The notes under the pieces: generated by a model
Seen by the model: only the letters and a program-made list of their open reading frames with translations
What the model was told of the DNA's origin: nothing
The model's database searches: none
Origin: Candidatus Omnitrophota bacterium
Lineage (GTDB): Bacteria; Omnitrophota; Gorgyraeia; S143-82
Direction of reading: 5' to 3'
DNA length: 12,970 bases
NCBI GenBank assembly: GCA_027034965.1
Contig: JALVWL010000088.1
Coordinates: 1 to 12,970 of the forward strand
Position numbers and translations under genes: made by a program
Part shown: positions 1 to 6,337 of the stretch, piece after piece
Layout of the letters: every line of letters begins with the position of its first letter
Position numbering within the stretch: position 1 is the stretch's first letter

Positions 1-45
1 TTCTACTATGATGACTTTGACAACGAGGATTGGTGGCTAAGTTGA
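1..45 (+). CDS. C-terminal end of an unidentified upstream gene (partial)
   Basis: Frame 1 is open from the window edge and reads FYYDDFDNEDWWLS followed by TGA at 43-45. The stop lies one base before the tsaD start, so this is probably the end of the preceding gene of the same operon, with tsaD translationally coupled to it. The tail is acidic and aromatic, but 14 residues are too few to name a family. It could be a chance open stretch. The one-base spacing to tsaD, which has no strong Shine-Dalgarno of its own, is the main argument that it is real. Confidence 0.5.
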   Translation, partial: FYYDDFDNEDWWLS

Positions 46-46
46 G

Positions 47-973
47 ATGTATGTCCTGGGAATTGAAACCTCCTGTGACGAGACCTCTGTTGCAATTGTA
101 GAGGATGGGATATGGTTAAAGGGGCTCTCGACTGCATCTAGTGCGACTCTGCACAGTCGTTATGGAGGAGTAATTCCGGAGATAGCTTCGCGCTGGCATC
201 TTGAATCTATCCTGCCGGTTTGTGAAGAGGCCCTCTCTAATGCTGATATTGATCTGTTTCGGATAGATAAAATAGCCGTTACTACAGAGCCAGGCTTGAT
301 ACCTTCTTTGTTAGTGGGTATCTCATTTGCTCAAGCCATCTCGATGGCCGTAGATAAACCTCTCGTTGAAGTCAATCACCTTATCGCCCATCTCTATGCC
401 CCTTTTATTGACAATCCGAATCCACCTTCTTTTCCATTTCTTGGCCTGGTGGTCTCAGGAGGTCACACGCAGCTCTTTTTGGTTAAGTCCTGGAGAGAAG
501 AGGATATCATCTGTCTAGGCTCGGCGCGCGATGATGCGGCTGGTGAGGCCTTAGATAAGGCGGCAAAGATGCTGGGATTAGGCTATCCTGGAGGTCCTAT
601 CATAGAAAAATTGGCCTCGAAAGGTGAGATTAAATACCAGTTTTCCTGTTATTATGGTGAGGATCTTGATTTTAGCTTTAGCGGATTAAAAACCTCTCTA
701 TTGTATTTTTTACAGAAGAATCATGATGCCAAGGTAGAGGACATATGCGCTAGTTATCAACATATCGTAATGGAAACACTTGTCAAGAAGACCATTGATG
801 CAGCCAGAAAGTATAGGATATCCGAGGTAGTTGTAGGTGGGGGGGTCTCGGCCAATAAGTACTTGCGAGGCCTTTTCAGGGAGATGGCCCAGGATATCCG
901 CTTTTACTTTTCAGATATCTGTCTCTGTCTCGACAATGCAGCAATAATAGCAGGCTTGGGGTTTTATGTTTGA
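47..973 (+). CDS. tsaD: tRNA N6-adenosine threonylcarbamoyltransferase TsaD
   Basis: TsaD transfers the threonylcarbamoyl group from threonylcarbamoyl-AMP to A37 of ANN-decoding tRNAs, working in the cytoplasm with TsaB and TsaE. Family landmarks are in order: GIETSCDET at 5-13 (ASKHA nucleotide fold), the metal-binding HLIAH with H111 and H115, VVSGGHTQL at 135-143, DDAAGEALDK at 162-171, GYPGGP at 179-184, FSFSGLKTS at 209-217, VVGGGVSANKYLR at 262-274 and the late metal ligand D296 in CLDNAAIIAG. At 308 residues it is short for a family usually near 335-345. It stops a few residues after the DNAAIIAG helix and so lacks the usual tail. ATG at 47 gives the expected N-terminus. No strong ribosome site precedes it, which fits coupling to the upstream stop. 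Confidence 0.96.
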   Translation: MYVLGIETSCDETSVAIVEDGIWLKGLSTASSATLHSRYGGVIPEIASRWHLESILPVCEEALSNADIDLFRIDKIAVTTEPGLIPSLLVGISFAQAISMAVDKPLVEVNHLIAHLYAPFIDNPNPPSFPFLGLVVSGGHTQLFLVKSWREEDIICLGSARDDAAGEALDKAAKMLGLGYPGGPIIEKLASKGEIKYQFSCYYGEDLDFSFSGLKTSLLYFLQKNHDAKVEDICASYQHIVMETLVKKTIDAARKYRISEVVVGGGVSANKYLRGLFREMAQDIRFYFSDICLCLDNAAIIAGLGFYV

Positions 974-1052
974 TTTCTTTTCATTGATAGGTAAGCCTTT
1001 ATTATAAGTTATCCTTTCATTTACCAGCACCCAGAAATATCCAATTTTTGTA

Positions 1053-1082
1053 TTGACAGGGGAGTGTTTGTGGTATTATACT
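1053..1082 (+). promoter_or_regulatory. sigma70-type promoter of mraZ / dcw cluster
   Basis: A perfect -35 TTGACA (1053-1058) is followed after 18 bp by TATACT (1077-1082). An overlapping TATTAT at 1074-1079 would give a 15-bp spacer. The expected transcription start near 1089-1091 falls just at the first MraZ box, leaving a leader of about 25 nt. The 141-bp gap after tsaD holds no other strong signal and no clear terminator, so read-through from tsaD is possible. Confidence 0.7.
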
Positions 1083-1090
1083 CAACAATG

Positions 1091-1115
1091 TGGAATAAAG
1101 TGGAGTAAAGTGGAA
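1091..1115 (+). promoter_or_regulatory. MraZ-box array (three TGGAN direct repeats)
   Basis: TGGAA (1091-1095), TGGAG (1101-1105) and TGGAA (1111-1115) are separated by exactly five bases, TAAAG each time. This is the geometry of known MraZ operators, which are TGGGN or AAAGTGG-type direct repeats at 10-bp spacing upstream of mraZ. The array lies between the predicted transcription start and the start codon. The third box shares the A of the mraZ ATG. The second box carries GGAG (1102-1105), nine bases before the ATG, the only plausible Shine-Dalgarno. Bound MraZ would thus sit on the initiation region of its own operon. Binding is inferred from spacing and position. Confidence 0.8.
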
Positions 1116-1555
1116 TGTTTTATGGCGAATATGTCCATACACTGGACGAGAAGAATCGCTTTATCCTGCCTGCCAGGTTTAGAGAGACTGCATTGTTCCA
1201 CGGGATAAATACGTTTTATCTGACCAGGGGATTGGATAGGTGTTTATTCCTTTTTCCTGACAGGGAGTGGCGCAGACAGGAGGAGGCCTTTCGTTCACTG
1301 CCCTTGACGAGCAAGGAGGCCCGCAGATTTAATCGCGTCTATTTTTCAGGCGCAGTAGAGATTACTATGAACAAACAGGGCCGTGTCCTGATACCGGCCT
1401 ATTTAAAGGATTTTGCATATATTGACAGGGAGATAGTTGTAATCGGGGTTTCTTCCAGGATTGAGATATGGGCGTATGAGAAGTGGAAGGAGTTCTACGA
1501 TTCTGCCATAGAGGATTTTGAGGACATTGCTGAGCATCTCATAAATCCTGCTTGA
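1115..1555 (+). CDS. mraZ: Transcriptional regulator MraZ
   Basis: MraZ is a DNA-binding protein with two AbrB-like (SpoVT-like) swapped-hairpin repeats. It forms a ring-shaped oligomer and regulates the division and cell-wall cluster. The 146-residue length is typical. The first DxxxR signature is D11-EKN-R15 in the opening MFYGEYVHTLDEKNRFILPARFR-type segment. The second repeat has NKQGR (86-90) followed by VLIPAYL, so the usual Asp of the second signature is Asn here, a mild variation. The TGA stop overlaps a possible TTG start of the next reading frame, so mraZ and rsmH are probably translated as a unit. The gene follows a TGGAN box array, as expected for autoregulation. Confidence 0.95.
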   Translation: MFYGEYVHTLDEKNRFILPARFRETALFHGINTFYLTRGLDRCLFLFPDREWRRQEEAFRSLPLTSKEARRFNRVYFSGAVEITMNKQGRVLIPAYLKDFAYIDREIVVIGVSSRIEIWAYEKWKEFYDSAIEDFEDIAEHLINPA

Positions 1556-1590
1556 TCTTTGTAGCCGTAATGCGATTTTTTTTAGGGGAT

Positions 1591-2499
1591 ATGACAGTGG
1601 TGGGAGATAAGGCACATATACCGGTTTTATTGGGGGAGGTTTTAGGGCTTCTTTCGCCCAAGAGAGGTGAGGTTGCCCTGGATTGTACGGTTGGTGCAGG
1701 GGGGCATTCCAGGGCAATCCTTGAGCGCATAACACCGGGGGGTAGGCTTATCGGTATTGACTATGATTCTAGGGCCCTTGAATTGGCTGATGTTGCCCTG
1801 GGGGGGGTAGAAGGGGCTATGTATAGTTTGTTTCAAGGGCCCTACTCTCGTTTTAAGAAATTTTTAGGTGATGCAGGTGTGGATAGTGTGGATATGGTCT
1901 TGTTTGACCTGGGCCTGTCTTCTATACAGCTGGATGATCCATTGCGGGGGTTTAGCTTTAGATTTGATTCCTATCTTGATATGAGGATGGATACAGAGGG
2001 GACCTTTACGGCCGCGGACCTTATTAATTCTCTGCCTGAGGACGAGTTGGCTATGGTCTTTTTTAGGTATGGGGAAGAGAGATTTGCTCGTAGGATTGCC
2101 AGGCGCATAGTAGAGCAGAGGAAACTCAGGCCTATAGAGACCACTACGGATCTGGTGGATATTGTAATGGCCTCAGTGCCCCATAGTAAGTCCTCTTCCC
2201 GACTGCATCCTGCTACCCGTGTCTTTCAGGCCATAAGGATAGTGGTTAATCATGAGCTGATTGAATTGGAAGAGGCCCTCAATCAATTATACGAGTTTTT
2301 ACCTAAAGGGGCGCGTGTGGCTGTTATATCTTTTCATTCTCTGGAGGATAGGATTGTCAAACAGACCTTTCGTGCCTGGGTTGCCTCAGGGAATTATATG
2401 TTATTGACTAAAAGGCCTATTAGGCCGACTCCAGAGGAGATCGAACTAAATCCACGTGCCCGAAGTGCTAAGTTAAGGGCAGTGATGAAGATTGGATAG
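1591..2499 (+). CDS. rsmH: 16S rRNA (cytosine-1402-N4)-methyltransferase RsmH (MraW)
   Basis: RsmH methylates N4 of C1402 in 16S rRNA in the ribosomal P site using S-adenosylmethionine. Numbered from ATG 1591, visible motifs are HIPVLLGEVL near 9-18, the SAM-binding DCTVGAGGHS near 31-40, GIDYD near 55-59, FDLGLSS at 105-111 with QLDDPLRGFSF after it, RVFQAIRIVVNHEL, VISFHSLEDRIVK, and NPRARSAKLRAV at the C-terminus. The frame is open back to TTG 1552, overlapping the mraZ stop. I chose ATG 1591 (302 aa) because the family has only a few residues before HIPVLL. GTG 1597 has a better-spaced AGGGG (1584-1588). Its place directly after mraZ is conserved in most bacteria. Confidence 0.95.
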   Translation: MTVVGDKAHIPVLLGEVLGLLSPKRGEVALDCTVGAGGHSRAILERITPGGRLIGIDYDSRALELADVALGGVEGAMYSLFQGPYSRFKKFLGDAGVDSVDMVLFDLGLSSIQLDDPLRGFSFRFDSYLDMRMDTEGTFTAADLINSLPEDELAMVFFRYGEERFARRIARRIVEQRKLRPIETTTDLVDIVMASVPHSKSSSRLHPATRVFQAIRIVVNHELIELEEALNQLYEFLPKGARVAVISFHSLEDRIVKQTFRAWVASGNYMLLTKRPIRPTPEEIELNPRARSAKLRAVMKIG

Positions 2500-2549
2500 G
2501 ATCCGATAAGAGTGATTTGGATATTTTGGGACTGTAAGAAAGGGGTGAT

Positions 2550-2894
2550 ATGAAGAGATTTATATTTGGGGTTGTTGTCGTTTCTGTCCTTGCTCTTTGC
2601 TATGTTGGTTTGCAGGTGAAGATAATAGAGGTCTCTTATAAAATACGAAGTGCCTATCTATTGAAAGAGCGGCTTCTCTGCAGGAAGGAATTCTATATGG
2701 CACGGCTTTTGGCTATGAGTTCACCTGACAGGGTAGAGCAGGGACTCCTGGAGAGGCGTATTTGCCTGGACTATGCATCTCCTCGCAAGGTAGTCAGGTT
2801 AGACCATCCCAGAGAGCATAATAATGAAAAAAGGCCTGGAATCTGGTCAATCTTATTCGGAATGCCTCAGGCAGCGGCTGATGTCATAGAATAA
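2550..2894 (+). CDS. ftsL: FtsL-like cell-division protein
   Basis: FtsL is a small bitopic protein that, with FtsB and FtsQ, activates septal FtsW-FtsI at the divisome. This 114-residue product has a short basic start (MKRF), one membrane span at about 4-22, then a heptad-like charged helix at about 24-56. SSPDRVEQ at 57-64 matches the SPxRIE-type end of the FtsL coiled coil. Sequence conservation in this family is low, so position between rsmH and ftsI carries much of the weight. A basic, proline-bearing tail of about 40 residues follows. AGGGGTGAT just before the ATG is a good match to the 16S 3' end. The stop TAA overlaps the ftsI ATG by one base (TAATG), so the two are coupled. Confidence 0.8.
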   Translation: MKRFIFGVVVVSVLALCYVGLQVKIIEVSYKIRSAYLLKERLLCRKEFYMARLLAMSSPDRVEQGLLERRICLDYASPRKVVRLDHPREHNNEKRPGIWSILFGMPQAAADVIE

Positions 2895-4603
2895 TGAACA
2901 AAAGGATATATTTCGTATGGTTTTTCTTGTTCCTATTCCTGGGTATTGTTGTTGTAAAACTAGTTTATATACAGGTCCTGCGGCACGATTTCTTTATTGC
3001 CCAGGCAAAAAAACAACATAATGTCTCGATTACTATTCCTGCCAGGCGAGGTCTTATCGTAGACAGAAATAACCGCGTGCTTGCCTTTGATACGGCATCT
3101 TTTTCCCTCTATGCAGAACCGAGAAAGATTTCTGATAAGGATAAGGTCAGGATAGCACAAGAACTGGCGAAGTTGATTCCTCTATCCGAGGATAAGATAT
3201 TATCTCTTCTAAAAAAAGATCGTGCCTTTGTATGGATAAAGCGCAAACTCAGACTTGATAAAAAGGAGGCAGTGGATAGGCTTGGCATCAAAGGGCTTGG
3301 ATGGATAAGGGAATATAGCAGGTTTTATCCCGATGGAAGTTTGGCCAGTCAGGTTATAGGGTTTGTGGATATTGATAGAAAGGGTCTGGCAGGGCTGGAG
3401 CTCTATTATGATCGTTTTTTGCGCGGCCAGGACGGTAGGATGTGGCTTGTCAGGGATGGACGAAGGATTCAGATACCGCTTGACGATGAGAGTTATCTGT
3501 TACCCAGAGATGGGGCTACTCTGCGGATTACCATTGACGAGGTTATACAGAATATTACAGAAGATGCCCTTGATTGGATGGTTGAGAGGTTCCATCCCAT
3601 TTCGGCCTGGGCTATTGTGATGAATCCTTATACTGGCGAGATACTGGCAATGGCCAATAGGCCCAGCTTTGACCTTAATCATTATAGCTCTGCAGATGTA
3701 GATGCTATGCGGAACCGTGCGATTGCGGATATGTATGAACCTGGTTCGGTTTTCAAGATAATTACCGCATCGATTGCCCTGGAGGATGATGTGATAAATG
3801 AAGATACAAAGATATTCTGTGAAAATGGGGCATATAAGGTCGTTTCTCATATCCTACACGACTATCATCCTTACGGTGAATTGACATTTCGGCAGGTAAT
3901 AGAAAAGTCCAGCAATATAGGTACGGTAAAGGTGGCTCAAATGCTGGGGCAAGAGGCCTTGTATAAAGGCATAAGGGGGTTTGGTTTTTCCCAGAAGACC
4001 GGCATAGATTTGCCAGGGGAGATAGCCGGTAGCCTAAAGCCTTTGGAGAATTGGTCTAAGATAAGTATATCGGCAATTCCAATTGGGCAGGAGATAGGTG
4101 TTACGGCAATTCAGCTTGCCTGTGCTGTCTCTGTTATTGCCAATGGTGGTTATTGGGTAAGGCCCTATGTAGGTGATGTATTACTAGATAACCACGGAGT
4201 AGTCCTTAAGACCCTGCATAAAGCAAGGAGATACAGGGTCATATCCTCGCGCACGGCAGAACGGATGAGGGAGATATTAAAAGGGGTTGTAGAGAACGGG
4301 ACAGGGAAGCGCGCCAGGATAGAAGGATATGCAGTGGCAGGCAAGACAGGAACGGCCCAGAGGATAATTGACGGTAGATATTCTAATATATACTTTACTA
4401 GTTCATTTGTGGGATTTGTGCCGGCCGATTCGCCTGAGGTCGTTATTGTTGTCTCTGCCCAGACCAAAAAGCCCCTGCATTTTGGCGGAGTTGTTGCCGC
4501 GCCTACATTTAGAAAGATAGCTGTGGATACCTTAAACTACCTTGGCATAGCACCTAGTGCAAGTCCAGATGAGAATAAGGTTTCATCTAGGGATGGACAT
4601 TGA
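2894..4603 (+). CDS. ftsI: Class B penicillin-binding protein, septal transpeptidase FtsI (PBP3/PBP2B type)
   Basis: This enzyme cross-links peptidoglycan at the division septum, anchored in the inner membrane with its active site in the periplasm. Domains seen are an N-terminal membrane span at about 6-27, the pedestal (dimerisation) domain starting with ARRGLIVDRNNRVLA at 50-64, and a transpeptidase domain from about 210. The three catalytic motifs are intact: S285-VF-K288 in EPGSVFKI, S339-S-N341 in KSSNIGT and K484-T-G486 in AGKTGTAQ. Length is 569 residues, normal for FtsI. There are no PASTA repeats after the catalytic domain, which favours FtsI over the Gram-positive PBP2x or SpoVD forms. 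It overlaps ftsL by one base. Normally murE follows, but here it does not. Confidence 0.94.
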   Translation: MNKRIYFVWFFLFLFLGIVVVKLVYIQVLRHDFFIAQAKKQHNVSITIPARRGLIVDRNNRVLAFDTASFSLYAEPRKISDKDKVRIAQELAKLIPLSEDKILSLLKKDRAFVWIKRKLRLDKKEAVDRLGIKGLGWIREYSRFYPDGSLASQVIGFVDIDRKGLAGLELYYDRFLRGQDGRMWLVRDGRRIQIPLDDESYLLPRDGATLRITIDEVIQNITEDALDWMVERFHPISAWAIVMNPYTGEILAMANRPSFDLNHYSSADVDAMRNRAIADMYEPGSVFKIITASIALEDDVINEDTKIFCENGAYKVVSHILHDYHPYGELTFRQVIEKSSNIGTVKVAQMLGQEALYKGIRGFGFSQKTGIDLPGEIAGSLKPLENWSKISISAIPIGQEIGVTAIQLACAVSVIANGGYWVRPYVGDVLLDNHGVVLKTLHKARRYRVISSRTAERMREILKGVVENGTGKRARIEGYAVAGKTGTAQRIIDGRYSNIYFTSSFVGFVPADSPEVVIVVSAQTKKPLHFGGVVAAPTFRKIAVDTLNYLGIAPSASPDENKVSSRDGH

Positions 4604-4633
4604 CTTTGCTTGTAGAAGGCAAAAGAGGTTGTT

Positions 4634-5557
4634 GTGAATAGGATAGTTGTATTTGGTGCAACCGGATTTATCGGTCGAAATTTTGTCTCTTATCTATTGA
4701 GATCTTCTCGGGATATGTCTATAGTGTGTCCTGTTAGGAAATCGTCTCGTAATAAGGATTATCTGGAGCAGATAGAAGGGCTGGAGATATGCGAATATGA
4801 TGTCTTGAACCGTAGGCAGATATCTGATTTTCTCGAGAGCCAGGATATAGTTGTGGACTGCATTGGCTGGGTTGGACGGGATAGGGATATGTTATTTAAG
4901 GGGAATGAGATAGCTACGCTGGAAATATTGTATAGCTGCTGGAAGAAGGGAGTAAGACGCGTTGTATACCTGAGTTCGGTGGCAGTTCTATCAGGGAATA
5001 GATCTCTGCCGTTAAGGGACGATATGCCTCTGCAGGCATCAATGCCTTATGGTGAATCGAAGTTAAGGGCAGAGAAGATTTGTTGGGGGTTTATTGCCTC
5101 AGGACTTGATGTGGTTATACTTCGACCGGCTATGGTCTATGGCAGAGGAGAACCCCATATGTTACCTACAATCAAGGGATTAATGCAGCGAGGGCTTTTC
5201 TGGTTATTTGGTAAGGCAGATAATCTGTGGCATCTCTGCGGGATAGATAATCTTGTTTCGGTTATGGAGATGGCGCTATGGAATAAGGATATGCTGGGCC
5301 GTGCCTTTATTGTAGCAGATAAAGAGATATTAACGGCCAGGGAGATATTTAATATCTTATCAATAGAGTGGACTGGCAAGCCGCTAAAGGAAATACCTGA
5401 GTTTATTTCAAAGGCCTTGCTATGGATACCCGGACTTAGTAGGGTGGTTCGTTTTATGCGTAAGCGCCGAGTCTACGATATCTCTCCTCTGAAGGCCCTG
5501 GGCTATAAGGATGTTGTGTCCGTACGTGAGGGCCTAAAAAAGGCCGCAACCCCCTAA
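4634..5557 (+). CDS. NAD(P)-dependent epimerase/dehydratase, extended SDR family
   Basis: A Rossmann-fold short-chain dehydrogenase-type protein of 307 residues. The nucleotide-binding GATGFIG lies at 8-14 right after the first beta strand. VVYLSSVAV at 110-118 supplies the active-site Ser and Y139-GES-K143 is the catalytic YxxxK. LRPAMVYGRGEP at 163-174 and the following CGIDNLVSVMEMAL are typical of sugar-nucleotide epimerase-like members, as is the C-terminal LKALGYKDVVSVREGL. The substrate cannot be read from sequence. It may be a nucleotide sugar, but NDUFA9-like or 3-beta-HSD-like relatives share these motifs. The GTG start at 4634 follows AGAGG (4624-4628) by five bases. Only 30 bp separate it from ftsI and no promoter is visible, so it is probably the last gene of the dcw transcript. 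Confidence 0.85.
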   Translation: MNRIVVFGATGFIGRNFVSYLLRSSRDMSIVCPVRKSSRNKDYLEQIEGLEICEYDVLNRRQISDFLESQDIVVDCIGWVGRDRDMLFKGNEIATLEILYSCWKKGVRRVVYLSSVAVLSGNRSLPLRDDMPLQASMPYGESKLRAEKICWGFIASGLDVVILRPAMVYGRGEPHMLPTIKGLMQRGLFWLFGKADNLWHLCGIDNLVSVMEMALWNKDMLGRAFIVADKEILTAREIFNILSIEWTGKPLKEIPEFISKALLWIPGLSRVVRFMRKRRVYDISPLKALGYKDVVSVREGLKKAATP

Positions 5558-5580
5558 TTTTCAAGTTCACTATAGTAAAA

Positions 5581-5670
5581 TTTGTTTCATTTTGTGAAAC
5601 AAAATCTTTCAGGAAAAATTTGTTTCATTTTGTGATACTAATTCTTTCAGGAAAAATCCGTTTCACTTGG
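5581..5670 (+). repeat. 38-bp tandem direct repeat, about 2.4 copies
   Basis: Copy A (5581-5618) and copy B (5619-5656) are head-to-tail with 3 mismatches in 38. A diverged partial copy follows at 5657-5670, beginning TCCGTTTCA. Each copy carries GTTTCA early, and copies A and B both end CTTTCAGGAAAAA. Copy A contains a perfect inverted repeat, TTTGTTTCA (5581-5589) and TGAAACAAA (5595-5603) around a 5-base centre. In copy B the right arm has decayed. The array lies between the epimerase stop and the tetR promoter. It could be a binding array for a regulator or a plain replication-slippage duplication. There are no spacers between copies, so it is not a CRISPR. Confidence 0.8.
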
Positions 5671-5708
5671 ATAGGGATGTTATTTTTTATTGTATTGCAA
5701 TGAGTTTT

Positions 5709-5717
5709 TGTTATAAT
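5709..5717 (+). promoter_or_regulatory. Extended -10 promoter of the tetR-efflux operon
   Basis: TATAAT at 5712-5717 is preceded by TG at 5709-5710 with one base between, an extended -10 element. The best -35 candidate, TTGTAT at 5690-5695 with a 16-bp spacer, is poor, which fits an extended -10 promoter. The predicted start, about 5723-5725, falls on the first bases of the palindromic operator. Confidence 0.7.
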
Positions 5718-5722
5718 ATGGC

Positions 5723-5742
5723 ATGACTGACTGGTCAGTCAT
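5723..5742 (+). promoter_or_regulatory. TetR-family operator (perfect 20-bp palindrome)
   Basis: ATGACTGAC (5723-5731) and GTCAGTCAT (5734-5742) are exact reverse complements around a TG centre. The length, symmetry and TGACYG-type half-site are typical of TetR/AcrR-family operators. It sits 5 bp after the -10 box and 26 bp before the tetR start codon, so a bound dimer would block initiation. Autoregulation by the adjacent TetR protein is inferred. Confidence 0.8.
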
Positions 5743-5767
5743 ATTTGCTATGGATATGGAGGGATAG

Positions 5768-6337
5768 ATGGATACCAGGACGATGATATTAGTAGCGGCA
5801 AGGGAATTGTTTTTGCAAAGAGGATATTCGAATACGACGATTGATGAGATAATGTCGACAGCTGGTCTTGGTAAGGGGACGATGTATCTGTATTTTAAGA
5901 GTAAAGAGGATCTTTTCCTTTCCCTTATACTAGGAGAGTGGAGTGAACTGCAGAAGAAAATAGATGTTGTTATAAATAATGATTCTCCTCCACATCAACG
6001 GCTCAGAATGGGGTTTTCTGAATATGTGCGATTCTTTGAGGGAAGGCCCTATTTGCTCTCTCTTATTATGGATGCTGAGGCCTCTCTTAGACATCATATA
6101 CTGGAGGATTATTTTTCACGCTACTATGCTAGGCTGCCTGTTGTTATTGATATTGTGTCACAGGCGCAAAGGGAAGGGGCCATCAGGGCGGATATAGAGC
6201 CGGTGGAGGTAATAAATATGTTCCTTGCGTTTGCCAATGGCCTTATTCATCTATGGATTTCTCAGGGAATGAGTTTTTCGCTCTTTGAGCGGGCAATGAG
6301 GGGGTGGGATACCTTATGGAGAGGTCTTTCCTGTTGA
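5768..6337 (+). CDS. TetR/AcrR-family transcriptional regulator of the efflux operon
   Basis: A 189-residue one-component repressor. The N-terminal DNA-binding domain (about 5-52) is textbook: ILVAARELFLQRGY, then TTIDEIMSTAGLGKGTMYLYFKSKEDLF with the helix-turn-helix at about 24-44. The remaining helical region (about 55-189) would bind the inducer and form the dimer. It is too variable to name a ligand. Ending with FANGLIHLWISQ and a short amphipathic helix is common in AcrR-like members. ATG 5768 follows GGAGG (5758-5762). A palindrome lies between its promoter and start codon. The gene overlaps the outer-membrane factor gene by about 22 bases, so regulator and pump are made from one transcript, and derepression would also raise repressor levels. 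Confidence 0.93.
   Translation: MDTRTMILVAARELFLQRGYSNTTIDEIMSTAGLGKGTMYLYFKSKEDLFLSLILGEWSELQKKIDVVINNDSPPHQRLRMGFSEYVRFFEGRPYLLSLIMDAEASLRHHILEDYFSRYYARLPVVIDIVSQAQREGAIRADIEPVEVINMFLAFANGLIHLWISQGMSFSLFERAMRGWDTLWRGLSC

Noticed and set aside
839..846. Poly-G runs (near 839-846, 1800-1807 and 12601-12607) as phase-variation tracts
   Set aside because: They are 7-8 bases long, encode conserved Gly-Gly codons at least in tsaD, and sit in housekeeping genes. They are expected by chance in Gly-rich coding sequence with GGG usage.
950..1020. Frameshift restoring a normal TsaD C-terminus
   Set aside because: Both alternative frames past 960 give short, hydrophobic, unrelated residues before a stop, with no match to the usual TsaD tail.
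3500..3850. 116-codon minus-strand frame within ftsI
   Set aside because: It overlaps the conserved transpeptidase motifs of ftsI, and the product has no recognisable features.
4604..4622. Hairpin TTTGC / GCAAA between ftsI and the epimerase as a terminator
   Set aside because: The stem is only 5 bp with no T-run, and the next gene's ribosome site follows at once. Read-through is more likely.
5531..5545. GGCC-TAAAAAA-GGCC hairpin as a terminator of the dcw/epimerase transcript
   Set aside because: The stem is only 4 bp, lies inside the epimerase coding sequence and has no T-run after it.
5581..5670. CRISPR array
   Set aside because: The 38-bp units are directly contiguous, with no spacers, only 2.4 copies and no cas genes nearby.
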